A stretch of DNA of 60,062 nucleotides from CAG-791 sp963650385 (GTDB taxonomy: Bacteria > Bacillota > Clostridia > Lachnospirales > Lachnospiraceae): NCBI GenBank assembly GCA_963650385.1, contig CAVJLL010000013.1, forward strand, positions 1 to 60,062, in the 5' to 3' direction. How positions within the stretch are numbered: position 1 is the stretch's first letter; each line of letters begins with the position of its first letter. The notes below the pieces were generated by a model. It was not told the origin of the DNA. It made no database searches and was given only the letters and a program-made list of their open reading frames with translations. Positions 1 to 8,896 of the stretch are shown here, piece after piece. The position numbers and the translations under genes are program-made.

Positions 1-104
1 CATGATGACAAGTGCTAAGCCGATACGAAAATATGCTATAGTAATAATTCGAACACACCATTATCCCGGGCCCTTCCCGGGTTATCCCCCAGACAGGACA
101 CCAC

Positions 105-773
105 ATGAACGAACGACTTCTGAACATTCTGATCCAGTCCTTTCCGAAGATTCTCCTTCCGGGACTCCTGTATACCATTCCGCTGACGGCGCTGGCCTTT
201 GCACTCGGCCTTGTCATTGCCATCGCAACGGCGCTGGTCCAGTTCGCGGGCATCCGCGTGCTGCGGCAGATTGCACGCGTCTATATCTGGATCATCCGCG
301 GAACACCGCTCCTGGTGCAGCTCTTCGTGGTGTACTACGGTCTCCCGAAGGTCGGCATCCTCATCGATGCGTTCCCGGCAGCCGTTATGGTATTTGCCAT
401 CAACGAGGGCGCCTACGCTGCAGAAACCATGCGTGCCGCCCTGGAGGCCGTGCCTGCCGGACAGATGGAGGCGGGCCTGTGCGTCGGCATGAGCTGGTCC
501 CAGATTGTCCGGCGCATTGTCCTGCCGCAGGCGCTGCGCACCGCATTCCCGACGCTGTTCAACGAGCTGATCTCCATGGTAAAGGATACGTCCCTTGCCG
601 CGAACATCACCGTCACGGAGATGTTCATGACCACCCAGCGCATCAACGCCGTTTACTATGAGCCGCTCGCGCTGTATCTGGAGGTGGCCGCAATTTACCT
701 GCTGTTCTCAACCGTATTGACGAAGCTCCAGAGCATCGGTGAGAAGCGCCTCGGCTCCTACGGAAGGAGGTAA
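105..773 (+). CDS. Amino-acid ABC transporter permease (HisM/GlnP type)
   Basis: Inner-membrane permease subunit of a polar amino-acid uptake ABC transporter, 222 aa, the usual length for the His/Glu/Gln group. Several hydrophobic segments are visible. The cytoplasmic coupling loop, which docks on the ATPase, reads around residues 124-145 (AGLCVGMSWSQIVRRIVLPQ), with the Gly and the ILPQA-like end of the EAA motif. AGGA seven bases before the ATG supports the start. The ATPase gene follows 4 bp after the stop, so the two form an operon. The substrate-binding protein is not visible and may lie left of the window. Bases 1-104 hold no gene I can support. Substrate specificity cannot be read from sequence. 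Confidence 0.92.
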   Translation: MNERLLNILIQSFPKILLPGLLYTIPLTALAFALGLVIAIATALVQFAGIRVLRQIARVYIWIIRGTPLLVQLFVVYYGLPKVGILIDAFPAAVMVFAINEGAYAAETMRAALEAVPAGQMEAGLCVGMSWSQIVRRIVLPQALRTAFPTLFNELISMVKDTSLAANITVTEMFMTTQRINAVYYEPLALYLEVAAIYLLFSTVLTKLQSIGEKRLGSYGRR

Positions 774-777
774 CGCC

Positions 778-1530
778 ATGTCCATGCTGGAAATTCACGA
801 TATCAGGAAATCCTTCGACGGAAGGACGCAAGTTCTAAACGGCATCAGTCTGCACGTGGACAAGGGTGAGGTAATTGCCATCCTCGGCCCCTCCGGCGGA
901 GGCAAAACAACGCTGCTGCGCTGCGCCAACTTTCTTGAGCGGGCAGACAGCGGCACACTGACCTTCGACGGCGTCACCTACAATCTGGCCGGCATCTCCC
1001 GGAAAGAGATCGCAGAGATCCGTCGGAAAACCGCCTTTGTTTTTCAGAACTACAATCTGTTCCTGAACAAAACCGCACTCCAGAACGTGACGGAGGGGCT
1101 GATCATCGCCCGCCGGATGGATAAGGCAAAGGCCGAGGAAATCGGCCGGGCCGCGCTCGATCGGGTGGGCATGGCCGATCGGATGGACCACTACCCGAAT
1201 CAGCTCTCCGGCGGCCAGCAGCAGCGCGTGGCGATTGCAAGAGCTCTGGCCACCGACCCGGAAATCATATATTTTGACGAGCCGACCTCTGCACTGGATC
1301 CCGAGCTCACCGGTGAGGTCCTGGGCGTCATGCGCGGCCTTGCTGAGGAGGGGCGGACCATGCTGGTCGTCACCCACGAGCTCGGCTTTGCGCGGAACAT
1401 CTCCACACGAACCATATTTATCGACGGCGGCGTAGTCGCAGAGGAAGGTCCCTCCCGGGAGTTTTTCCAGAATCCCCGGCAGGAACGCACCCGGGCGTTC
1501 CTCCGTGCCATCTCGAGTAAGGAAGAATAA
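778..1530 (+). CDS. Amino-acid ABC transporter ATP-binding protein (GlnQ/HisP type)
   Basis: ATPase subunit, 250 aa, that powers the permease encoded just upstream. The Walker A motif GPSGGGKT lies at about residues 37-44, the Q-loop at FVFQNYNLF, the ABC signature LSGGQQQR, and Walker B with its catalytic Glu in IIYFDEPTSALD, followed by the switch His in VVTHE. AAGGAGG at 764-770 favours the ATG at 778 over an in-frame start further upstream. The closest family is the polar amino-acid ATPases (GlnQ/ArtP/HisP). The substrate is unknown. Confidence 0.94.
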   Translation: MSMLEIHDIRKSFDGRTQVLNGISLHVDKGEVIAILGPSGGGKTTLLRCANFLERADSGTLTFDGVTYNLAGISRKEIAEIRRKTAFVFQNYNLFLNKTALQNVTEGLIIARRMDKAKAEEIGRAALDRVGMADRMDHYPNQLSGGQQQRVAIARALATDPEIIYFDEPTSALDPELTGEVLGVMRGLAEEGRTMLVVTHELGFARNISTRTIFIDGGVVAEEGPSREFFQNPRQERTRAFLRAISSKEE

Positions 1531-1560
1531 GCTGCGCATATACATACGTTTTCTCCGCAG

Positions 1561-1600
1561 CAAAAAAGAGGCAGACCCCATCATAGGAGTCTGCCTCTCA
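1561..1600 (-). terminator. Hairpin, likely rho-independent terminator
   Basis: GAGGCAGAC (1568-1576) pairs with GTCTGCCTC (1589-1597). On the minus strand the stem is followed by a CTTTTTTG run (1561-1567), so it best fits a terminator for the AGCS symporter transcript arriving from the right. On the plus strand no T-tract follows, but the hairpin could still slow transcripts from the ABC operon. Confidence 0.6.
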
Positions 1601-1611
1601 CATTTGTATAT

Positions 1612-1757
1612 CTGTTCAGCACCTGCCATATTTCAACGTGAATTGACTGCTTGCAGTCAAATTCACGATTGAAATTGGCAGGCGGCCAAGACGCAAAGCG
1701 TCTCTGGCCAGCCACATCGAGGATTTGCGAAGCAAATTCGAGATGGGTGCTGAATAG
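1612..1757. repeat. 146-bp palindromic element, CTRTTCAGCACC termini
   Basis: The ends are near-perfect inverted repeats: CTGTTCAGCACC at left and GGTGCTGAATAG at right (one mismatch). Inside are nested short palindromes such as TGACTGCTTGCAGTCA and GGCCAAGACGC...GCGTCTCTGGCC. The size, the CTATTCAG-type tips and the GATGGG/GAATGGG bases inside the right terminus resemble the family A element at 14067 and 50817, but the interior differs. It has no coding capacity. It looks like a MITE or large REP-like element placed downstream of two converging genes. Confidence 0.6.
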
Positions 1758-1776
1758 TCAACTTTTCTATTAGTAA

Positions 1777-3267
1777 TTACTCCTCCGGCTCCGTCGCGTC
1801 TTCCTCCTGCATCTTCTGCACATCCTCAAACGCGGAGTACATCGGCTTCACATCCTTGTGATGGAACTTGCGGTCGATATAGTTCTTCGTAATCTTGTGA
1901 ACCGTTCCGGACAGCGTCAGCACGCCGATCAGGTTCGGGATTGCCATGAGTCCGTTGAAGGTATCGGACAGATCCCAGGCGAGCTCCAGATTCATCGTCG
2001 CTCCCAGCACCACGAACAGCACGAAGATCACCTTGTACACCATGGCTGCCTTTTCGCCGAACAGATACTCTACGCCCTTCGTGCCGTAGATGCTCCAGCC
2101 AAGGACCGTCGAGAATGCGAACAGGAGAATGGCAATGGCGATGAAGCTGGCGCCGAAGTGGCCGTAGGTCTGACTGAAGGCCTCCGCAACCAGTGCTGTT
2201 TTCTCTGCAGAGGAAATCATCGCGCCGGTCTCCAGGTCCACAACACCGGACGAGAGGATTGCGAAGGCTGTCAGCGAGCAGACCACAATGGTGTCTGCGA
2301 AGACCTCAAAGATGCCCCACATGCCCTGCATGACCGGTTCCTTTACATTCGAGGTGGAATGCACCATAACCGAGGAGCCAAGGCCTGCCTCGTTGGAGAA
2401 CACGCCGCGCTTCATGCCCCAGGTCAGGGCTTCCTTCACGCCGGCACCGACGATGCCGCCGCCGATGGCCTTCATGCCAAAGGCCCCCTTAAAAATAGAA
2501 GCAATCACTGCCGGAAAGGTTCCGATGTGCGTCAGCACCACGATCAGTGCGAGCACCACATAGGCGATGGCCATGAAGGGAACGAGCTTCTCCGTTACAG
2601 AGGCAATGCGCTTCAGCCCGCCGACTACAACCAGTCCCGCGATGACCATCAGGACAATGCCGGTCACCAGCACCGGAACACCGAAGGCATTCTGCATGTT
2701 CACGGCAATGGAATTCACCTGGCTCATATTGCCGATTCCGAAGGATGCAACCACACAGAAAATACTGAACAGCACGGCCAGCACAGCGCCGATTCCCTTG
2801 CAGCCCTTCTTGGAGCCAAGGCCGTCGCGCAGGTAGTACATGGCGCCTCCGGACCACTCGCCGGTGCTGTTGCGTCTGCGGTAATAAATACCGAGTACGT
2901 TCTCGGAATAGTTCGTCATCATGCCGAAGAACGCAACGATCCACATCCAGAACACCGCTCCCGGACCGCCGCTGGCAATGGCCGCGGCAACACCGGCGAT
3001 ATTGCCGGTTCCGATCGTTGCAGCCAGTGCCGTGCAAAGGCTCTGGAACTGCGTGATCTGCCGGTCATCCTTGGCAGTATGTGCCGTAACCGACCGGTCG
3101 GACAGAATGCCGCCCAGTGTTTTCTTCCACCAGTAGCCAAAGTGTGTCAGCTGAAACCAGCCCGTCCGCATCGTCATCCAGATACCGGTGCCCACCAGGA
3201 GCACCAGCATCGGAACGCCCCAGACAAAGCCATTGACGATTCCGTTCAATTCCGCGATTTTGTCCAT
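1777..3267 (-). CDS. Sodium:alanine/glycine symporter, AGCS family
   Basis: Sodium-coupled small neutral amino-acid symporter of the cytoplasmic membrane, 496 aa, with about ten hydrophobic segments. The family hallmark is near residues 85-110 (GTGNIAGVAAAIASGGPGAV); WGMKRGVFSNEAGLGS is the second conserved loop. The ATG at 3267 is chosen because a GAGAGGGAGA purine-rich site precedes it; a longer in-frame reading to 3318 has no such signal. It stands alone, with a terminator of the upstream glycosidase transcript overlapping its leader. Alanine, glycine or D-alanine are the usual substrates; which one applies here is not visible. Confidence 0.92.
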   Translation of the reverse strand: MDKIAELNGIVNGFVWGVPMLVLLVGTGIWMTMRTGWFQLTHFGYWWKKTLGGILSDRSVTAHTAKDDRQITQFQSLCTALAATIGTGNIAGVAAAIASGGPGAVFWMWIVAFFGMMTNYSENVLGIYYRRRNSTGEWSGGAMYYLRDGLGSKKGCKGIGAVLAVLFSIFCVVASFGIGNMSQVNSIAVNMQNAFGVPVLVTGIVLMVIAGLVVVGGLKRIASVTEKLVPFMAIAYVVLALIVVLTHIGTFPAVIASIFKGAFGMKAIGGGIVGAGVKEALTWGMKRGVFSNEAGLGSSVMVHSTSNVKEPVMQGMWGIFEVFADTIVVCSLTAFAILSSGVVDLETGAMISSAEKTALVAEAFSQTYGHFGASFIAIAILLFAFSTVLGWSIYGTKGVEYLFGEKAAMVYKVIFVLFVVLGATMNLELAWDLSDTFNGLMAIPNLIGVLTLSGTVHKITKNYIDRKFHHKDVKPMYSAFEDVQKMQEEDATEPEE

Positions 3268-3303
3268 ATTCTCTCCCTCTCCTCTGTTCGCTCTCCGAAA
3301 TGC

Positions 3304-3340
3304 AAAAAAGAAAAGCATGCCCCCATAAAGAGGGCGTGCC
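3304..3340 (-). terminator. Rho-independent terminator after the GH3 gene
   Basis: On the minus strand GCACGCCC pairs with GGGCATGC (3332-3339 and 3315-3322) around a short loop, followed by TTTTCTTTTTTG (3304-3314). It ends the SGNH-LysR-GH3 transcript about 85 bp past the GH3 stop and just before the symporter gene. Confidence 0.8.
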
Positions 3341-3424
3341 TTCCTTGGTACGCATCACGTTTGAGCTTTACTTAAGCTAAATCTTTTTTATGATGCCATA
3401 TAATTTTCTTACGCGCAAGCGCTT

Positions 3425-5896
3425 TTAATCCACCCGCAGAATCAGCGTCAGGATGTGCCGGGCCGCCAGCTCCATCTGGTCTCTTGTGATCAGGCCCTTA
3501 TGCAGTGCATCCAGCACGCGGTCCGGGAAACCGCAGCCCATCTTCATGTCGTTGCCGGCTGCGCACTCCTTGTAGTGCTCGCCATAGGTCCACCAGTCGG
3601 TGGTCACCATGCCGTCATACCCCCACTCATCGCGCAGGATTCCCTTGAGCATGTCGCTGTTCTCCGATGCCCGATGTCCGTTGATCAGGTTGTAGCTCGA
3701 CATGATGCTCCAGGGCTTCGCTTCCTTCACAATGATCTCGAACTGGCGAAGGTAGATCTCACGAATTGCCCGCTCCGATACGCGGGAGTCGGAATCCTTC
3801 CGGTTGGTCTCCTTATTGTTCAGTGCAAAATGCTTCACCGTTGCCGCAACATTCACACTCTGGATGCCCTTCACCATGCCGGACGCCTGCTGCCCCGCAA
3901 GGTACGGATCCTCGGAATAATACTCAAAGTTCCGGCCGCACAGAGGACTTCTGTGAATGTTCACCGCCGGCGTCAGCCACGCACCGATGTTGTTCTCCTT
4001 TACTTCCTCGCCGCCGGCGCGTCCAACCGCATAGGTTGCCTCCGGATCCCAGGTGCAGGCCAGAAGCGTCGAGCACGGGAAGGCCGTCGTCTTGACGCCG
4101 ACCTCCGGTTGGATGCGGAGTCCCGCAGGGCCGTCTGCCGTCATGATATTCGGAACGCCGTACTCCGGAAGATTGCCGTAGCCAAAGGTATTGGCAACGC
4201 CCGTGTTGGGCTGTCCGCCCAGGAGTGCCGCCAAAGGCTCATCCGCCAGTCCGTGAATAAAGTCCTCCAGGGAGAGCTTGCCCTCCGCCACATCGCACAG
4301 CTGCGGGAGGCCGTTTGTTTTGCCTGTCCAGACGGTATATCCGTGCGGCTGCGGACGAACCTCCGGCGTGCAGCCGTCCATCTGCTCATAAGGAAGGCGC
4401 TCTAAGCCGTTCGCATTCGGATCGTTCGGCTCGCCCAGCGGAAGATTCTCATAGGTTCCGTCCGCGCGCAGGCGCATTGCCAGCTGCGTCGGTGCCATGC
4501 GGCTGACAAGCCGGGCAGCAATCCGGTTGTCCGCAACCTCATAGTGATAGGACAACTCCTTGGCAGAGCGCACATCCGTGCCGAGGTAGAAGGCATAGCT
4601 TCCCTTCTCCAGCACCCAGGCCGATTTGCACACGCGGCCGAGGTCATCGTAGCTGGCAAGATCCTTTGCCTTTACGCAGATGGTGAGCCGCTGCGTCTCG
4701 CCGGGCTGCAGAAGGCGCGTCTTCCGGTAGCCAACGAGAACTCTGGCCGGCTTGCCCAGGAGCCCCTGCGGTGCCCCGACATACAGCTGTACAACCTCTC
4801 TGCCTGCATAATCGCCGGTATTGGTGACAGAAACCGTAACAGCGATCGCATCGCCGCTGTCCGGATCCGGTCCGTTCTCTGTCTCTGCTGCAGGGTCCGG
4901 CTCGCCCTTAACAAGGACTGCCTCTGCCTGCTCGAGAGCAAAGCTCGTATAAGAGAGTCCGAAGCCGAACGGATAAACTACCTTTTCCGCCGCTCCCGGG
5001 AGCGTTTCAAAATACCGGTAGCCGACATAAATGTCTTCGGTGTAATCCACGTGATCGCTGGCCTCATGGAAGCCTTCCGTGGAGGGATAATCCTCCAGGC
5101 GCTTTGCGAAGGTGTCGGCCACCTTGCCCGAGGGCGTGCCGATGCCCAAAAGGAGCTCCGCCGCTGCAGGGCCTCCCTCCATGCCGCCCTGCCATGCCAT
5201 CAGAACGCTGCCGATGGCATCGTTGTCAGCAAACCAGTCGGATGCCACCATGCCGCCGACATTCATCACAACAACCACGCGATCGAACACTTCTGTTGTG
5301 CGCCGGATCAGCTCCTCTTCCCCGGGCGTCAGATAGAAATCACTGCGGGCAAAAAGACGGTTCTGCAGATCCATCAGTTTCTGGTCATCGCAGACGTTCT
5401 CGCCCGGTCCGCCGAGCTCCGACTTGCGGTCCCACGCCTCTCCGGAGAAACGGCTGATGGATACAACGGCCGTATCGCAGGAAACCGCCGCCTTTTTCAG
5501 AAGCTCCTCCGGAACCTCTGCCTCCGCAATCATGCCGGGGATTCCGCCCTCTGCATACTGCTGCTCCACATACTTCCTGTAGTATCCTGCAAGATCCTCA
5601 TCCACGCAGACGAGCTCCGGATGCTCCATAAAGCCGTCGTACAGATTCCGAACGTAGGGAACCGTCACGTCGCCGGAGCCGCCGCCGCCCTTTACATAGT
5701 CAAAGGTTCCCTTGCCCAGAAGCGCGATATGGCTTCCCTTTGGCAGGGGGAGAAGGTGTTTTTCATTCTTGAGAAGCACCATTCCTTCCTTTGCAGCCTC
5801 CTTGGAAAGCCGGATGTGCTCCCTGGAAGCGGTGACCCGGGTCTCTCCGTACAGAGGAAGCCCGGGCAGATACTCTGCTCTTGCCCATTTCTTCAT
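3425..5896 (-). CDS. Glycoside hydrolase family 3, reversed domain order (beta-glucosidase-like)
   Basis: Predicted cytoplasmic retaining beta-glycosidase, 823 aa, with no signal peptide. Domain order is swapped compared with most GH3 enzymes. The alpha/beta sandwich (GH3_C) comes first, about residues 25-285 (EGMVLLKNEKHLLPLP; SRFSGEAWDRK). A fibronectin III-like domain follows (FGFGLSYTSF, PFGFGLSY region, to about 460). The catalytic TIM barrel is last, about 510-823 (MTADGPAGLR, KHFALNN, GMVTTDWW with the likely nucleophile Asp767). This permuted architecture is known from some Ruminococcus and Butyrivibrio beta-glucosidases. The Glu in SGEAWDR is a candidate acid/base. AGGAGGGG precedes the start. 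The gene follows the LysR gene by 29 bp and is probably co-transcribed with it. Confidence 0.92.
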   Translation of the reverse strand: MKKWARAEYLPGLPLYGETRVTASREHIRLSKEAAKEGMVLLKNEKHLLPLPKGSHIALLGKGTFDYVKGGGGSGDVTVPYVRNLYDGFMEHPELVCVDEDLAGYYRKYVEQQYAEGGIPGMIAEAEVPEELLKKAAVSCDTAVVSISRFSGEAWDRKSELGGPGENVCDDQKLMDLQNRLFARSDFYLTPGEEELIRRTTEVFDRVVVVMNVGGMVASDWFADNDAIGSVLMAWQGGMEGGPAAAELLLGIGTPSGKVADTFAKRLEDYPSTEGFHEASDHVDYTEDIYVGYRYFETLPGAAEKVVYPFGFGLSYTSFALEQAEAVLVKGEPDPAAETENGPDPDSGDAIAVTVSVTNTGDYAGREVVQLYVGAPQGLLGKPARVLVGYRKTRLLQPGETQRLTICVKAKDLASYDDLGRVCKSAWVLEKGSYAFYLGTDVRSAKELSYHYEVADNRIAARLVSRMAPTQLAMRLRADGTYENLPLGEPNDPNANGLERLPYEQMDGCTPEVRPQPHGYTVWTGKTNGLPQLCDVAEGKLSLEDFIHGLADEPLAALLGGQPNTGVANTFGYGNLPEYGVPNIMTADGPAGLRIQPEVGVKTTAFPCSTLLACTWDPEATYAVGRAGGEEVKENNIGAWLTPAVNIHRSPLCGRNFEYYSEDPYLAGQQASGMVKGIQSVNVAATVKHFALNNKETNRKDSDSRVSERAIREIYLRQFEIIVKEAKPWSIMSSYNLINGHRASENSDMLKGILRDEWGYDGMVTTDWWTYGEHYKECAAGNDMKMGCGFPDRVLDALHKGLITRDQMELAARHILTLILRVD

Positions 5897-5925
5897 GTGA
5901 TACCCCTCCTAAACTGATACGTTCC

Positions 5926-6879
5926 TTATAAAATTTCCGCTCCTTCCGGAATCCGGAACTCGCTTTCCTTCACCTGGAACCGCTCCGTGTGAATCCGATC
6001 CTCCTCCATGAAATCCGAAACGTAATTCAGAAATTCCTGGATCAGGGGACTGAGGCGCTGCTCCTTCGGCCAGACGAGAACATACTCCACGTACTTAGCC
6101 GGTTCGGTAATGACCTTCGACACCACGTGCACATTCGGCGTATACGTGGTCTGCGGGAAAATACTGATGCCCACATTCTGCTCGGTGAGCGCCACCGCGT
6201 CGATGTAGTTGGACATCTCGCAGATGATGTTCGGCTCCCTGCCGATGCCGTCGAACCATTTCACGATGGCTTCGATGCGCGAGCTCCTGCGGGGGACAAT
6301 CAGCGGGTAATCCGCCAGCTGATTCAGGGTCACATAGTCGCCCTCCTCCTTCGCCAGCGGGTGGTCCTTCGGGATCAGCGCGATCCACGGCTCCTTGCCG
6401 ATCACAATGCTGCCGAGGTGCTCGTTGTCAAACGGATACGCGATGACCGCCAGGTCCGAGAGTCCCCTTGCCAGATGCTCGAGAACATCATCCGAGCTTC
6501 CGTTCCACATCTGGTATTTCACCATCGGATATTCCTCGCGGAAGCCCGAGATAAACCGCGCCGCAATGTAAGGCGCCCGTCCTTCAACCATACCCAGTGA
6601 TATGGTCCCGGACAGCCCGCTCTCCATGTGGGCCAGATCGGCTCTTGTCTTGTCCGCCAGCGAGAGCATCTGATTCGTCCGATGCAGCAGAAGGCTTCCC
6701 GCCTCCGTCAGCTGCAGATGGCGCTTCCCGCGGATGAACAGCTGAACCCCCAGGTCGTCCTCCAGCGCCTTGATCTGATTGGACAGCGGCGGCTGGCTCA
6801 TGTTCAGCTTCTGCGCAGCCCGCGTAAAGTTCAGCTCCTGCGCCACCACAGTAAAATATTTGAGTGAACGAAAATCCAT
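5926..6879 (-). CDS. LysR-family transcriptional regulator
   Basis: Transcription factor, 317 aa. The N-terminal winged helix-turn-helix (residues 1-60: MDFRSLKYFTVVAQELNFT, then AAQKLNMSQPPLSNQIKALE) is textbook LysR, followed by a periplasmic-binding-like effector domain (about 90-295). GGAGG lies just before the ATG at 6879; longer in-frame readings lack a site. It sits between the SGNH hydrolase gene (10 bp upstream) and the GH3 gene (29 bp downstream), all on one strand, so it may regulate this small glycan-use operon. The effector is unknown. Confidence 0.93.
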   Translation of the reverse strand: MDFRSLKYFTVVAQELNFTRAAQKLNMSQPPLSNQIKALEDDLGVQLFIRGKRHLQLTEAGSLLLHRTNQMLSLADKTRADLAHMESGLSGTISLGMVEGRAPYIAARFISGFREEYPMVKYQMWNGSSDDVLEHLARGLSDLAVIAYPFDNEHLGSIVIGKEPWIALIPKDHPLAKEEGDYVTLNQLADYPLIVPRRSSRIEAIVKWFDGIGREPNIICEMSNYIDAVALTEQNVGISIFPQTTYTPNVHVVSKVITEPAKYVEYVLVWPKEQRLSPLIQEFLNYVSDFMEEDRIHTERFQVKESEFRIPEGAEIL

Positions 6880-6889
6880 TTCCTGCCTC

Positions 6890-8188
6890 CTACTGCCCCA
6901 GCACCTGCAGAAGGCTCTGCGCAATGTACGCCATGCCTGCATTATTCGGGTGAAGCTTTACCGCGTCCTTCGTGCAGGAATGTCCCACTCCGTTGGCATC
7001 GTAGGCCAGCTCATTCCCGAACACATATGAGGACTTTGTATCTGTTACATAGGGATCCACACTGATTCCCGATAAATCCACGTAGGTCAGTCCATAGGCC
7101 TGTACGCACTGGAGCTTGGCCGCGGTCTCCACGGCATCGTTCCAGAAATTCCCGACGATCACAATCCGGGCATTCGGCGCCTTCTGCCGGATGTACTGGA
7201 TCAGCAGGGGAAAATCCTGTGCAAAGCCGGCCGCATCCGGAATGGCATTCTCTCCCAGCTGGAGGGTCACCAGCTCCAGATCCTCCGACAGATACGGGTC
7301 CAGCAGGTACAAAACGCTCGAGCGCTGCCCGCTCATAATCTCCCAGATGGCATAATTGAGTGCCGCACTGTTGTAGGCCACGCCCTTTTCCGCGCAGGAC
7401 GCCGCCAGCGTGTTCGAAACAATGTGATAATAGTCATACTCCTGGCGCGTGGCTCCCATGCCCATGGCATCCGGCCAGTAGCTCTGCCGGGGGTGCATGG
7501 TGATGCTGTTGCCGATGGCCAGGTAATCGTAGCCGGCAGTCGGTGCCCAGCTCCCGCTCGTAATCACAAAGGCAAGGTATTGGTGGTCCGTCGCAATCAG
7601 CACCGGAACCGTCACCGAAACCACATTGTCGGAAACCACGGTCGGAAGCTTGTAGTAAAAGCCGTTCCCGTTATCCAGAAATGCCTGCAGACTCTCTCCG
7701 GTGCGCAGCGTCCGCCCATTCATCGCATTCTTCAGGGTCATATTCACCTGCACCGTCCGGGTTCCGTTCACCAGTGTCCCAACCGGCAGCTGAAAATCCA
7801 GGTTCCAGACGCTGGCCCGTTCCTGTCCGCCGGCCATGCTCATATAACGAACATTGATGTCCCCTTCCTGTTCGCCGGCGTAATTGATGATCCGGGTGCG
7901 GTCGCTGTTGAGAACCGTGAACAGTCCCTGCTCCACAGCGTCCGCCTCGGCATCCGGCAGGAGCTTGACCAGCGGCGCGGGGGCCTTCTCCTGCGCCGTA
8001 TTCGCAGCCGACTGTGCCGCTGACTGAGAAGATGTCTGTGATGATGTCGTTGTTTTCGCTGACTGCGTCTTTTTCTTCCGGCTCCTCGCAGCATTGCTGC
8101 TCAGCGAAAATACATTTCCCATCAGCACGGCTGCAGCAAGTCCCGCCAGGGCCGCACCAGCGCAGCGTTTTCTATTCTTATGATCCAT
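6890..8188 (-). CDS. Secreted SGNH/GDSL-like hydrolase
   Basis: Exported protein, 432 aa. A basic N-terminus and hydrophobic core form a signal peptide to about residue 33, followed by a Ser/Gln/Ala-rich linker (35-70), a beta-rich domain (75-215) and an SGNH domain (220-432). Block I is AIGNSIT with candidate nucleophile Ser228 (Asn where GDS has Asp), block III is LGENA (Gly312, Asn314), and block V is KLHPNN with His413. The Asp normally three residues before the His is Val410; Asp408 might substitute. It is probably an esterase or deacetylase acting on cell-surface or plant glycans, inferred from the neighbouring GH3. Activity is uncertain because of the altered catalytic blocks. Confidence 0.8.
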   Translation of the reverse strand: MDHKNRKRCAGAALAGLAAAVLMGNVFSLSSNAARSRKKKTQSAKTTTSSQTSSQSAAQSAANTAQEKAPAPLVKLLPDAEADAVEQGLFTVLNSDRTRIINYAGEQEGDINVRYMSMAGGQERASVWNLDFQLPVGTLVNGTRTVQVNMTLKNAMNGRTLRTGESLQAFLDNGNGFYYKLPTVVSDNVVSVTVPVLIATDHQYLAFVITSGSWAPTAGYDYLAIGNSITMHPRQSYWPDAMGMGATRQEYDYYHIVSNTLAASCAEKGVAYNSAALNYAIWEIMSGQRSSVLYLLDPYLSEDLELVTLQLGENAIPDAAGFAQDFPLLIQYIRQKAPNARIVIVGNFWNDAVETAAKLQCVQAYGLTYVDLSGISVDPYVTDTKSSYVFGNELAYDANGVGHSCTKDAVKLHPNNAGMAYIAQSLLQVLGQ

Positions 8189-8227
8189 TCTGATCCCTTG
8201 ATAAACGTGGTTTTAATTATAAAAAAC

Positions 8228-8267
8228 GGCAGTGATCCGGGGCGAATCATCATCCCAAATCACTGCC
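8228..8267 (-). terminator. Terminator of the atp operon
   Basis: Read on the minus strand, GGCAGTGAT (complement of 8259-8267) pairs with ATCACTGCC (complement of 8228-8236), followed by GTTTTTTATAATT. It lies about 115 bp past the atpC stop, beyond a repeat remnant, and just before the SGNH gene. Confidence 0.8.
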
Positions 8268-8268
8268 A

Positions 8269-8297
8269 ATTCTAATCGAAATCTTTATGAGATACAA
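8269..8297 (-). promoter_or_regulatory. Possible promoter for SGNH-LysR-GH3 operon
   Basis: On the minus strand TTGTAT (8292-8297), a 17-bp spacer, then TAGAAT (8269-8274). It matches the sigma-70/SigA consensus at 4 of 6 and 5 of 6 positions. The predicted start would fall within the atp terminator stem, so the two signals overlap. Based on consensus only. Confidence 0.35.
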
Positions 8298-8310
8298 GAA
8301 TCCCAGAACG

Positions 8311-8375
8311 ATTCAAAGCCAAGCAAATTTGCACAAAATAAGCGAATAAAGCTCGCATTCACGAGCCCATTTTGA
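8311..8375. repeat. Truncated family A repeat after atpC
   Basis: ATTCAAAGCCAAGCAAATTT and the next 45 bp match the left half of the 14067 and 50817 elements with scattered changes, up to ACGAGCCCATTTT. The right half is missing, and the remnant stops about 10 bp from the atpC stop codon. Confidence 0.65.
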
Positions 8376-8383
8376 CGCTGGCG

Positions 8384-8812
8384 TCAGTTCCCGACACCGG
8401 TCCCCTTCTCCTTGAACTTCAGGCGGGACAGCGCTCTTGCCATGGCTGCCTGCGTCATGTGATACTCGCGCATGCTCTGATGCTGGCGCATTCTCTCCTG
8501 CGCACGCTCCAGAGCCTCACGGGCGCGGCGCTCATCCAACTCATCCTGCGTTTCGCAGGTCTCCACCAGGACCGTTGCACGGTTGTTCGCAAAGACCATG
8601 GAGCCGACGCCGGCCACTACATTGATCCACGTGCCGTCCGGCTTTTTAATGGAAAGCTCACCCTGACTCAGGGCAACTATCGCCTGGCAATGGTGTGACA
8701 AAAAGGATGTCAGACCATCCACCGTACTCACAATCAGGCACTGGGCATAGCCTTCATAAAAGATTTTCTCTGCTGCGATGACATGCAGGAAAAACTGATT
8801 GGACTCTGCCAT
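8384..8812 (-). CDS. atpC: ATP synthase F1 subunit epsilon
   Basis: Central-stalk subunit epsilon, 142 aa, normal length. An N-terminal beta-sandwich (residues 5-88; FLHVIAAEKIFYEGYAQ, GLTSFLSHH, NNRATVLVETCE) is followed by a two-helix C-terminal domain (about 92-135; DERRAREALERAQERM), which in other bacteria can inhibit ATP hydrolysis. It is the last gene of the atp operon. An 84-bp gap separates it from atpD; this contains the small inverted repeat ACGTGTGCAC...GTGCACGT. Confidence 0.93.
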   Translation of the reverse strand: MAESNQFFLHVIAAEKIFYEGYAQCLIVSTVDGLTSFLSHHCQAIVALSQGELSIKKPDGTWINVVAGVGSMVFANNRATVLVETCETQDELDERRAREALERAQERMRQHQSMREYHMTQAAMARALSRLKFKEKGTGVGN

Positions 8813-8896
8813 ACTACTCCTCCATTCCCTTTCTCTGCTGCCGCTTACGTGTGCACCCCAATGTGCACGTCTCCGGTGCTGTCACCGGCCGGATCC

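Noticed and set aside
1858..3375. Open frame of 505 codons on the plus strand
   Set aside because: Antisense to the AGCS symporter; His/Gln/Arg-rich composition and no recognisable domain.
4544..5917. Open frame of 457 codons on the plus strand
   Set aside because: Antisense to the GH3 gene, which has its conserved motifs and ribosome-binding site.
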